A stretch of 61,618 nt of DNA from a virus: IMG/VR virus record IMGVR_UViG_3300017692_000002, positions 1 through 61,618 of that record; one strand, 5' to 3'. A program made the position numbers and the translations under genes. Under the pieces are notes generated by a model that made no database searches, was not told the DNA's origin, and was given only the letters and a program-made list of their open reading frames with translations. This document shows, in pieces, positions 42,216-49,437 of the stretch (positions are counted from its first letter, which is position 1; each line of letters opens with the position of its first letter).

Positions 42216-42792
42216 CTGATACCTTTACTTCAATGACAAATGTCGTGTTTTCTTCAGCGAGTTCTCGCTGAAGTTCTTCTTTTTCCAGTTCTTTACTGCG
42301 AGCCTCAGTAATGATATTTTTCAAAACCAAAAAATCACGAAGACGCTTCAGAAAGATGGCTTTTCCTTGCTTCTTCTTATCTTCATCAGTACTGACGTAC
42401 TTGAAGAGTGATTCAGACTCTGCAATACTGATTCCAAAGAAGAATGCTCCTGCATCTCCACCCAGCTTTTGATTTCCGTTAGGAGTGATAAACAGTGGAT
42501 AGCCACTGCTTGGATGAACAGTCAGGCCTGCATCATTGAATTCAGGATAAGCAGATGCCCAACCCAGAGCACAGGCTGCACTACCACAACCATGGCCCTG
42601 TTCTTTGATAAGACGGCCAACAGCATGCTTTTTCAGGTCTTCATTGTTGACATTGGTTTGAACACCAAAGCCACTGCCTACAACACCTTTGGTTCCATCA
42701 GTTCTCCACGCAGACATATAGACAATGCTGCGAGGAATACCTGCCATGATCGAATAAAGGGTACGAAGACGCTCGATATGTACTTGTTCCAT
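42208..42792 (-). CDS. MEQVHIERL-family protein, paralog 1
   Basis: A 194-residue protein starting at the ATG at 42792 (GGAAA ribosome site). Its N-terminus is nearly identical to the next gene upstream (MEQVHIERLRTLYS-MAGIP), and both have a CGSAACALGWASAYPEF-like block common in small phage proteins. The C-terminus is a charged helix. Function unknown; no signal peptide. Confidence 0.7.
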   Translation of the reverse strand: MEQVHIERLRTLYSIMAGIPRSIVYMSAWRTDGTKGVVGSGFGVQTNVNNEDLKKHAVGRLIKEQGHGCGSAACALGWASAYPEFNDAGLTVHPSSGYPLFITPNGNQKLGGDAGAFFFGISIAESESLFKYVSTDEDKKKQGKAIFLKRLRDFLVLKNIITEARSKELEKEELQRELAEENTTFVIEVKVSDD

Positions 42793-42793
42793 T

Positions 42794-43348
42794 TCAGTTT
42801 CCAATCACATAGGTTGCAATCTTGTCCTTTTCAGCTTGAATGGCTTCAAGCTTGATCAGTTCTTCATTGCGTTGTTGAGTAATGATCCTTGTATTTACCA
42901 AAAGCTTACGAAGACGCGCCAAAAAGATATCTTTCTGGTTTTTGCTAGGAATTTGATTGTTTTCTCTCCAGTTAGTTGGAGCAAACAGTTGAGATGCTTC
43001 ATTTTCGGAAATTCCAAAGAAACTTCCGATGGCTTCCCAGTTCTCGTAGTTACCAAAGGCCGGATGACCTGCAATGTCCATGTGCAATCCTGCTTCCTTG
43101 AACTCAGGGTAGGCAGTAGCCCAGCCAATCGCACAAGCAGCCGTATTACAGAGATGATTCTCATCATTGACATCATGAGCCAGTTGTTGAACAGACTGTT
43201 CAAGCAACTTTTCATCAGGCATTCGGTTATTTGCATAACCTTCGTTAGCATGTTCTGATCGCCACACAGACATATACACTACTCGTGCAGGAATGCCTGC
43301 CATCATCGAGTAGAGAGTACGCAGTCGTTCAATGTGAACTTGTTCCAT
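42794..43348 (-). CDS. MEQVHIERL-family protein, paralog 2
   Basis: A 184-residue paralog of the 42208 protein, sharing the N-terminal 20 residues almost exactly and the block CNTAACAIGWATAYPEFKEA, then GSFFGISENEASQLF. The 1-base gap to the downstream paralog shows a tandem duplication. The start follows AAGAAG. Confidence 0.7.
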   Translation of the reverse strand: MEQVHIERLRTLYSMMAGIPARVVYMSVWRSEHANEGYANNRMPDEKLLEQSVQQLAHDVNDENHLCNTAACAIGWATAYPEFKEAGLHMDIAGHPAFGNYENWEAIGSFFGISENEASQLFAPTNWRENNQIPSKNQKDIFLARLRKLLVNTRIITQQRNEELIKLEAIQAEKDKIATYVIGN

Positions 43349-43353
43349 GTTTT

Positions 43354-43455
43354 TTACTTCTTAAAAAGTGTTTTGATGAAGTTGAGGACAAGAGCCATCA
43401 ACGATGTTTGTTTCTGATCAACATGACGTTGATCAATGCGTGTGTTGTTGTTCAT
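43354..43455 (-). CDS. Tiny protein of 33 residues
   Basis: A 33-residue ORF (polar N-terminus, hydrophobic C-terminus ALVLNFIKTLFKK) overlapping the upstream stop as ATGA and ending just before the ribosome site of the next gene. Position suggests translation; no family. Confidence 0.45.
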   Translation of the reverse strand: MNNNTRIDQRHVDQKQTSLMALVLNFIKTLFKK

Positions 43456-43619
43456 TTGGTTTCGCCACAATAAGAGCACTGCTTTTCATGTGCTCTCATG
43501 CTTACCTTGCAACGACGACAGTAGTGATAAGGCTTGTAGTCCTCATCAGCTTCATCATCGAATGGATAGTCAACTGGAGAGTTGCTTGCCTCCAGAGTCT
43601 TGAGCAGTAGCTTGAACAT
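43452..43619 (-). CDS. Small zinc-ribbon protein
   Basis: A 55-residue protein with YCRRCKVSM ... KQCSYCGETK, a two-CxxC zinc ribbon at the C-terminus, and an acidic middle. The start at 43619 overlaps the upstream gene by 50 bases in another frame. Function unknown; binding nucleic acid or protein is possible. Confidence 0.6.
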   Translation of the reverse strand: MFKLLLKTLEASNSPVDYPFDDEADEDYKPYHYCRRCKVSMRAHEKQCSYCGETK

Positions 43620-43947
43620 ACAGTTCTTCCTTTGCTTCATTGATTCGTTGAATCAAGTCCTTCACTGCATACCATGCACGACGAGTACGAGAATCGTCAT
43701 ACGACTCTTTTCCACTCGGATGTACATAGATAGCTACAGAGAAGTTCCGTTTGATACACCAGACTTCGAACAAAGTCTGTAGAGATTCTTCTGGCTCATG
43801 CAACAGAGTAGGATTGTTCTCATGGAGATCAATGAACATCTGTGCTGATAGAGCAAGGATCCTGTTTTGTTTATTGGATTCTTGCTTTAGATGCTCCTCA
43901 AGAAGATTCTTGATCAGCATCAGTCCCATTTCTTTGGTGTTACTCAT
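43570..43947 (-). CDS. Hypothetical protein
   Basis: A 125-residue, largely helical protein (MSNTKEMGLMLIKNLLEEHL). It is the first gene after the MoxR gene's 3' hairpin, and its 3' end overlaps the zinc-ribbon gene. Function unknown. Confidence 0.6.
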   Translation of the reverse strand: MSNTKEMGLMLIKNLLEEHLKQESNKQNRILALSAQMFIDLHENNPTLLHEPEESLQTLFEVWCIKRNFSVAIYVHPSGKESYDDSRTRRAWYAVKDLIQRINEAKEELYVQATAQDSGGKQLSS

Positions 43948-43977
43948 ATAAAGTGTCCTGCAGTAGTACTAATTACC

Positions 43978-44003
43978 CACATCATAGGTTTCCCTATGAT
44001 GTG
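43978..44003 (-). terminator. Strong hairpin after MoxR gene, no T-run
   Basis: An 11-bp perfect stem (CACATCATAGG/CCTATGATGTG) whose minus-strand loop is GAAA, a stable GNRA tetraloop, 13 bases after the MoxR stop. Without a T-run it may be a phage-polymerase terminator or an mRNA 3'-end stabiliser. Confidence 0.55.
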
Positions 44004-44015
44004 ACTTCATACTAA

Positions 44016-45032
44016 TCAGTACAGGTACTCTTTGCCAGCCTTGGCAACCCATTCCACCATTGCCGGAACACGCCACAGTTCCTTGTCACGGCGAACCATG
44101 TCACGAACCGTGATCACCTGAAACTCAGCCGGCATCCGGTTGATGAACTTCAGCATTTCAGCGATGTTGTCCTTGGTTGCATGATGGCTGAGAGCACCAG
44201 TCAGTGCATAGAGCACACTGGGATCTTCCGACACGCGGATGTTGGCAGGATCCTTCATGATGTCTGCCATGTTCGGCAGTTCCAGATACACCTTGGTATA
44301 GGCGTTGAACTCTGCACCGACACCTTCGGAAAGAGCACCAGCCATCAGCGGGAAGAAGTCAATGCTGCCAGGAGGAGCGAGCTTCATCAGCTTGTTGGCA
44401 AATGCCCAGGTACGAGGACATGCATACGTCAGATCCTCATGATTGGGCTTGAAGGTGTAGATGTGATCTGGCTTGAACTGCAGATACGACGTGATCATGG
44501 GAGAAATGTCGTTCTTTGCTGCCCAATTGAGCCATTCCGGCAGATCCACCACCAGTTCCATATGAACCAGACGAGACTGCATGGCAGTACTGGTTTCATT
44601 GACGATGGCGCCGTCATCTTCCTTGTTGCCTGCACAGACGATGAAGACACGATCATGGAGCTTGAACTTGCCCACACGACGATCCAGAACCAGCTTGTAT
44701 GCAGCAGCTTGCACGCTCAGTGGTGCAGAGTTGAACTCATCCAGGAAGAGAACCCAACCATTCTTGCCTTCTGGCAGTTCATCGGTTTCCAGGGGGAAGG
44801 TGTCCATGGGAGCATAGCCAGCACGGTCACCAGTGAACTTGGGGAAGCCATTGAGGTCAGTCGGATCCGATTGACTGAGACGCATGTCAATGACTTCGAA
44901 ATTGTTTTCACGAGCAATGCCGTGAACGATGTCGGACTTACCCAGACCAGGGCTTCCACGCAGCATGGGAACCATACCGGCGTTGAAACAGACCTTGATC
45001 ATGGAGATGGCTTGAGAAACTTTGATGTGCAT
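44016..45032 (-). CDS. MoxR-type AAA+ ATPase (N4 gp24-like)
   Basis: A 338-residue AAA+ ATPase from the ATG at 45032. Walker A GSPGLGKS at 26-33, Walker B LFLDEFN (D98, E99), and CAGNKEDDG as the sensor 1 region. MoxR proteins work with VWA partners to remodel complexes; the VWA metallopeptidase at 37705 is the N4-type partner. A longer in-frame start would overlap the upstream gene and a terminator, so it is rejected. Confidence 0.88.
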   Translation of the reverse strand: MHIKVSQAISMIKVCFNAGMVPMLRGSPGLGKSDIVHGIARENNFEVIDMRLSQSDPTDLNGFPKFTGDRAGYAPMDTFPLETDELPEGKNGWVLFLDEFNSAPLSVQAAAYKLVLDRRVGKFKLHDRVFIVCAGNKEDDGAIVNETSTAMQSRLVHMELVVDLPEWLNWAAKNDISPMITSYLQFKPDHIYTFKPNHEDLTYACPRTWAFANKLMKLAPPGSIDFFPLMAGALSEGVGAEFNAYTKVYLELPNMADIMKDPANIRVSEDPSVLYALTGALSHHATKDNIAEMLKFINRMPAEFQVITVRDMVRRDKELWRVPAMVEWVAKAGKEYLY

Positions 45033-45074
45033 GATAGTTGTACTTAAAGTACTATGTTTGATTGACTTGAAATG

Positions 45075-45097
45075 AAAAAGGGGACCGAAGTCCCCTT
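45075..45097 (-). terminator. Rho-independent terminator upstream of MoxR gene
   Basis: A 6-bp stem GGGGAC/GTCCCC with UUCG loop and five T on the minus strand, after the 45118 gene. A second small hairpin (TGAGTC-GATA-GACTCA) overlaps that gene's stop codon. Confidence 0.88.
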
Positions 45098-45117
45098 GTA
45101 AAACTGAGTCTATCGAC

Positions 45118-45531
45118 TCATTCCAGAGCGCGGAGGCGCTCTTGCAGTTCTTCTTCAGTAAGACCTGCCAGCTTCTCGTTCTGCTTGGATTCCAGCAGAC
45201 CCTTGAGCTTTTCACGCTCATTCTGCTTACGCAGAGCATCCTTCTTGGCATCAAGCTCGGCTTGCTTCACAGCAATGATGTGCTTGATGATGTCCAGCTT
45301 CAACTGTGCTTCATCCCGTGCCTTGGAAGGCGCAGCATTGACAAAGTTGACCTGTTCATGGCTCTTGAGTTCTTCCAAAGCCAGCACTGCACACGAATTG
45401 AGGTCCGTGTTGCTGGTTCGATGGATCAAAGCCAGATCCCACAGATCATCCATGTGAATCATGCCATGACCAAGGGTACGGAACTTCAGCTTGGCGCGAG
45501 AACCTTGTTCGAAGATATTTTGTTCAGACAT
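45118..45531 (-). CDS. Conserved phage protein upstream of MoxR
   Basis: A 137-residue protein. The N-terminal half (AKLKFRTLGHGMIHMDDLWDLAL) is a pattern I know from many phages next to early genes; the C-terminal half is a charged coiled coil (KKDALRKQNEREKLKGLLES). Function unknown. Its last codons contain the hairpin at 45125. Confidence 0.7.
   Translation of the reverse strand: MSEQNIFEQGSRAKLKFRTLGHGMIHMDDLWDLALIHRTSNTDLNSCAVLALEELKSHEQVNFVNAAPSKARDEAQLKLDIIKHIIAVKQAELDAKKDALRKQNEREKLKGLLESKQNEKLAGLTEEELQERLRALE
45125..45142 (-). promoter_or_regulatory. Hairpin at end of gene, promoter-like
   Basis: AGAGCGC/GCGCTCT 7-bp stem with loop GGAG on the plus strand, inside the last codons of the 45118 gene and upstream of the terminator and MoxR gene. 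Similar hairpins precede the terminators at 40234 and 49370. The four-base loop lowers confidence. Confidence 0.3.
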
Positions 45532-45541
45532 TGTTGTACTT

Positions 45542-47623
45542 TCAGAAAGAAACGTTGTAAACCTGGCGCTTACCGCCAGAAGAAACCATCAGAGTAACAG
45601 AGTCACCCTTGGTCGAAGAGATGCCAACACCAGACAGTTGTTCATCTCCAATGGGATCACACTTGCTCTTGTCACCCAGCATTTCGAACACCTTGCGATG
45701 TTGTTCCAGGCTTGGCTTCAAGAATTCGTTGTAGATACCACGAGTGCGCTCAGGATTCTTACATCCTTCGAGCAGGAAGAACATATGTTCATTGCCGATC
45801 TTCTGATCATCCCAGAAGTTGGGACTACGCATGATCGTCTTCACCTTCACATACTTCTCCGTCTCAATGCCCCAGACTTCAGTAGAAGACTTGGAATGAG
45901 GAAGCTTGTGTTCGATACTGAACGTATCACCCTTCTTCATGAGAACAGCAACGGTAACCCATTCCTTGTTTCCCATTTTCTTCGGGTAATCGTACTCGAA
46001 CACCTGACCACCAAACTCAATCTCAGCCTTGAAGCCAGCTTCAGTCGGATTGCGCAGTTGCCAGTTGTGGATCTTGCAGATGTATTGACCATCTGGAAGC
46101 TTCTTCATGTCAGGGAACGTGATGTTCTCCACAGGAATGTACCCACGAGGAGCTTCAGCCGTGTAATCCACGTCTTGAATACCACCAGAAGCATAGTGCT
46201 TCCGATGATTCCATCCCACTCGTTCAGCCGAACCATAGGAGTCTCCAGGCTTGCTCTCCACAGCAACACCACTTCCCGGCATGAACACATGAAGATCCAT
46301 CAGAGAGGCATTGCGTCGATCTTCATGGTTCCATGAATGAGTGAAACGCAGCACACCACCGACAGAACCACCACGAGCTTGCACTTGTTGACGCATGAAT
46401 GAGTCAGCAATGTTGCCATGGTAGCTCCAACCGAAGTCATTGCCCCACTTGAACAGCTTGGATGGATCTTGTGGATCCAGATGAATCGGAGCCGTCAACG
46501 AAACCAAGTTCGACTGAAGACCATTCTTCATCATGAGTTCAATGGACTCTGCCACAGGAGCAACAGTCTTCATGAACTCTTCCAGCTTCATCTTCTGTTC
46601 AACACCCGTAGTCTTGACCTTGGCTTCACTCATGGATTCAAGAACACCCAGAGCACCGGCACTGCGCAGCTTCCCACGGGAGCCACGATCCACCCAGAGG
46701 ACGTTGTTGAGGGTCACATCGCTCATGGTAGCGAACCGACGATCCAGGGAATCCTCCAGCCCCAGGTCTTGGATCTGCTTGAGCGCAGCCTTGACCATGG
46801 ACGGGGTTACCAGCGCCGTGGTACGCTTGTAGTTCTGCGGTGCCACCTTGGCCTCAAACGAGCCCACAGCAGCCTCCAGGCTCTTGCCTTCGGAGAGATC
46901 CACCAGCAGCGTACCGATGGCAGTGTTTCGGATTCGTGCCCCTGCATCACGGGCATGGCTCCAGACGAAGTCTTCACCATTCGAAGTCAGAGCAGCATAT
47001 TTTTTCTTAAGGTCTTGGAACGACCTGACGGATGAAGCGTGCTCGGCTCCACGGTAGATGGCATTCTCAGCGATCAAGTTGCTGACATCAGTCACCACTG
47101 AATCGGGAATCTCCGTCAAACCACGACGAAATACCTGCACATCAGATGCATAAGCACCCATTTCAGTACCAACTTCATTGGTACGATGCTTTGGTGCAAC
47201 TTGTGCATGGAAGTGATTCCAACGCTTCATCTGACCATCTTCAAGACGCTCCAGATTGAACATTGCACCGTACTTGTCTTCCTTGGTTTTGAAGAGTGCA
47301 GTGATGGGCGCTTCTTCAACAAAGATGCTCATACGAGCAGCCACCAAGTTGTAAGGATACTGAAGACCTTTCATCTGATCCCAAACAGTGATTCGTTGAC
47401 CATCAACAATGGCAACCAGACCACCGATGTTCTTCACGAAGTTCCTGCAGCACGAGCAATCATGCTCAGTACGCTCACGAAAGATGGGATTGGTGCCTTC
47501 AGGAAACGACTTCAGATATATATCCCAGAGTTCATCACCTGAGAGAGTCCTGAACAACGTATGCTCTTGCATTGCGTTGAACTGTTGATGGACTTGAATA
47601 GAAAATACTTGAAAATCGGACAT
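45542..47623 (-). CDS. Large MoxR-associated protein with DUF2135-like region
   Basis: A 693-residue cytoplasmic-looking protein. The N-terminal third has HDCSCCRNFVKNIGGLVAI, a possible metal site. The C-terminal third (TGVLRFTH-like strand, NASLMDLHVFMPGSGV, VDYTAEAPRGYIPVENITF, LPDGQYICKIHNWQLR) has the strand order and residues of DUF2135/YfaP beta-sandwich domains, which accompany VWA and MoxR genes in bacteria. I infer it is the third component of the MoxR-VWA system. It lies two genes upstream of MoxR. Family naming is uncertain. Confidence 0.65.
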   Translation of the reverse strand: MSDFQVFSIQVHQQFNAMQEHTLFRTLSGDELWDIYLKSFPEGTNPIFRERTEHDCSCCRNFVKNIGGLVAIVDGQRITVWDQMKGLQYPYNLVAARMSIFVEEAPITALFKTKEDKYGAMFNLERLEDGQMKRWNHFHAQVAPKHRTNEVGTEMGAYASDVQVFRRGLTEIPDSVVTDVSNLIAENAIYRGAEHASSVRSFQDLKKKYAALTSNGEDFVWSHARDAGARIRNTAIGTLLVDLSEGKSLEAAVGSFEAKVAPQNYKRTTALVTPSMVKAALKQIQDLGLEDSLDRRFATMSDVTLNNVLWVDRGSRGKLRSAGALGVLESMSEAKVKTTGVEQKMKLEEFMKTVAPVAESIELMMKNGLQSNLVSLTAPIHLDPQDPSKLFKWGNDFGWSYHGNIADSFMRQQVQARGGSVGGVLRFTHSWNHEDRRNASLMDLHVFMPGSGVAVESKPGDSYGSAERVGWNHRKHYASGGIQDVDYTAEAPRGYIPVENITFPDMKKLPDGQYICKIHNWQLRNPTEAGFKAEIEFGGQVFEYDYPKKMGNKEWVTVAVLMKKGDTFSIEHKLPHSKSSTEVWGIETEKYVKVKTIMRSPNFWDDQKIGNEHMFFLLEGCKNPERTRGIYNEFLKPSLEQHRKVFEMLGDKSKCDPIGDEQLSGVGISSTKGDSVTLMVSSGGKRQVYNVSF

Positions 47624-47625
47624 GA

Positions 47626-47838
47626 CTATCCTTTAACTGTGTTGTGGATGGTTGATAGAACTGAAACCAACTGGTTTCGAGAGACAATGGGCAACTGAGT
47701 CTCAGCATACTGAATAGCTTCATCTAAGTTGCCGAGGGTAGGATACAAACTCTTGTCAGTACCCTTATTCACCGCCCGGATGGGCGGATCTTCTGCTTTA
47801 ACGGTGGATGATGTCGATGGGACGGATGATGGGTTCAT
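47626..47838 (-). CDS. Small hypothetical protein
   Basis: A 70-residue protein from the ATG at 47838 (GGAAG ribosome site), Ser/Thr-rich N-terminus and helical C-terminus (LDEAIQYAETQL). It contains in its coding region a CCGCCC-GGAT-GGGCGG hairpin (47772-47787). Overlaps the HTH gene's 3' end by 41 bases. Function unknown. Confidence 0.55.
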   Translation of the reverse strand: MNPSSVPSTSSTVKAEDPPIRAVNKGTDKSLYPTLGNLDEAIQYAETQLPIVSRNQLVSVLSTIHNTVKG

Positions 47839-48229
47839 TATTCTTTGCTTCCTTGTGTTGTTGGCTGACTTGTCCTGCAATTTTTGCCAGGATAACCAAA
47901 CCACTGGTATAGAAATGTCTTGCAAGTTCTTCCTGAGTGCAGCTATCCAGATACCTTTGCACATTCTCAGGAGTGAGTGCAGGAGTAGCGAGCACATCAG
48001 CAAGCTTCTTGGCTGTCAGCCTGTACTTCTTCACCACAGCAATCATCTTGGCATTTTCCACAGTCATGCGTAGATGGATGGGATGAATACTCTGTTCTTC
48101 CAAGATCCTCCGAACAGAACGTTCAGAGATCTTGTAAGCATCAGCAAGATCCTTGTTGGTGAACTTGCCAGTGGCATGAAGCTTACCAATGCGAGCTTTT
48201 GTTTCAGAGGGAATGGTTTTCTTTGTCAT
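47798..48229 (-). CDS. Helix-turn-helix DNA-binding protein
   Basis: A 143-residue protein. Residues ~8-45 (ETKARIGKLHATGKFTNKDLADAYKISERSVRRIL, split here as KARIGKLHATGK and ADAYKISERSVRRIL) are a clear homeodomain/transposase-like helix-turn-helix. The rest is helical. No catalytic motif, so a transcription regulator rather than a transposase. It lies between RNAP2 and the MoxR region, so it may tune the early-to-middle switch. Confidence 0.7.
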   Translation of the reverse strand: MTKKTIPSETKARIGKLHATGKFTNKDLADAYKISERSVRRILEEQSIHPIHLRMTVENAKMIAVVKKYRLTAKKLADVLATPALTPENVQRYLDSCTQEELARHFYTSGLVILAKIAGQVSQQHKEAKNNEPIIRPIDIIHR

Positions 48230-48234
48230 TTGGT

Positions 48235-48669
48235 TTACTTTCGTTTGTGATATGGGAGTTGATCGTTCTTGTAGCGTGCTTTCTTCTTTCCAGTTGCAAT
48301 ACTGCCGTAGCTATCAGAAACATACTGCCTTATGCTGATTTCAGGCATAGGCCAGTAGCCGCAACCAAGCTTTTCACCTAACTGTTCAGGACTGTCAAAT
48401 ACATCACGTATATAGATACGATGTTTGATGTGTTCTTCCCATTCTGGTTTGAATTCTCTAACCATCAAACCATTATGAAAACCAAAACCTTTAATTTTGG
48501 TATCTGAAACCAGAAACTGAACACGTCTCAGTCCTTCGTGGGTTCTAACATCAATATTAGGCACAACTACATGATCAAACTCCTCTCCATTCAGGAGAAC
48601 TTCCATTCTCCAGGTAGAGTAGTCGATCCATCTCTCAGAGTGTGTGGGTGTTTCAATGTCCACGTTCAA
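48235..48669 (-). CDS. Hypothetical protein
   Basis: A 144-residue protein, beta-rich N-terminal part (WRMEVLLNGEEFDHVVVPN) and a basic C-terminus. Overlaps the upstream gene by 17 bases. Function unknown. Confidence 0.6.
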   Translation of the reverse strand: MNVDIETPTHSERWIDYSTWRMEVLLNGEEFDHVVVPNIDVRTHEGLRRVQFLVSDTKIKGFGFHNGLMVREFKPEWEEHIKHRIYIRDVFDSPEQLGEKLGCGYWPMPEISIRQYVSDSYGSIATGKKKARYKNDQLPYHKRK

Positions 48670-49081
48670 TTGCCTTTATACTTTGAACACCAAGGTGTGC
48701 AAGTTCTATTTGCACCATTGCTGCCATGGCAACCAAGGTATCTATCACATACTTAGCACCAACACGTTGTTCTAACTCTTGAATGTCAGAAAACCTGTCT
48801 GTAATGACACAAGAAGTGTCCCTATATTGAGGTATATGCGGTGCAGTAGGTATTACGTACAAAACACTACCAAACATCTGTGTTCTAAGCACTTCCTTTG
48901 TACTTAAGTCAGTATCTTCCGATACAAAGTACAGATTACGTGCCTTCTCTCCTGTAAGTAGCTCCTTCATCTTGTACTCTTGTAGAGTCATGTGAGGAAG
49001 GTTCTCCAGGAAGCGGATCCACTCATGGGAGGACATGCGTTGAGTCATCGCTTCACCATAATGAGTTAGGGTATAGGCCAT
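48653..49081 (-). CDS. Hypothetical protein
   Basis: A 142-residue alpha/beta protein (LYFVSEDTDLSTKEVLRT, SVLYVIPTAPHIPQY). First gene of the block downstream of the small membrane protein at 49164. An AT-rich inverted repeat (CAAAAA-TCGA-CTTTTTG) lies just upstream at 49090-49106. Function unknown. Confidence 0.6.
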   Translation of the reverse strand: MAYTLTHYGEAMTQRMSSHEWIRFLENLPHMTLQEYKMKELLTGEKARNLYFVSEDTDLSTKEVLRTQMFGSVLYVIPTAPHIPQYRDTSCVITDRFSDIQELEQRVGAKYVIDTLVAMAAMVQIELAHLGVQSIKAIERGH

Positions 49082-49163
49082 ACATAGTCAAAAATCGACT
49101 TTTTGAAAAGTTAGGATATCGGTTTGAGAAGTTTTAGAAGTCTGCTGAGACTTCTCCAGACTT

Positions 49164-49355
49164 CTACTTGGGAGGTCGAGAAGACCTCTTGTACCGGGCT
49201 GCAGAGATCATGCAGACGGCATATACCACAAACATGGCGAACTTCAAAGGGAAGAACAGAAGCCATGAAACCAAGCACCAGATCCAATAGAAGAGTGCGC
49301 AAATCAATATGACGGGCCATGCAATCAAATGCATGAGCAATTCTTTAAATCTCAT
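49164..49355 (-). CDS. Small multi-helix membrane protein
   Basis: A 63-residue hydrophobic, Trp/Phe-rich protein (two or three helices between residues 8 and 52) with a basic tail RYKRSSRPPK. It follows the RNAP2 terminator. Its coding end and the bases after it hold several small inverted repeats (AGAAGT/ACTTCT). Function unknown; N4-like phages put host-inhibiting genes here, but that is only context. Confidence 0.6.
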   Translation of the reverse strand: MRFKELLMHLIAWPVILICALFYWIWCLVSWLLFFPLKFAMFVVYAVCMISAARYKRSSRPPK

Positions 49356-49369
49356 TCTTGTTTCCTAAT

Positions 49370-49404
49370 AAAAAAATAGCCCCGTATCCTTTCGGATACG
49401 GAGC
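49370..49404 (-). terminator. Rho-independent terminator after RNAP2
   Basis: An 8-bp stem CCGTATCC/GGATACGG with minus-strand GAAA loop and a seven-T run, 34 bases after the RNAP2 stop. Confidence 0.9.
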
Positions 49405-49416
49405 CTGTTCGATGAA

Positions 49417-49431
49417 GCGCCCGGAGGGCGC
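49417..49431 (-). promoter_or_regulatory. GGA-loop hairpin between RNAP2 and its terminator
   Basis: A perfect 6-bp stem GCGCCC/GGGCGC with loop GGA on the plus strand. Shape and orientation match a vRNAP promoter, but the terminator at 49370 lies immediately downstream of the expected start, so its role is unclear. Confidence 0.4.
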
Positions 49432-49437
49432 GCTCAA

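Noticed and set aside
49111-49320. 70-codon minus-strand alternative frame over the small membrane gene
   Set aside because: Overlaps the 49164-49355 gene, which has a clear transmembrane pattern and better position; the alternative has no ribosome site.
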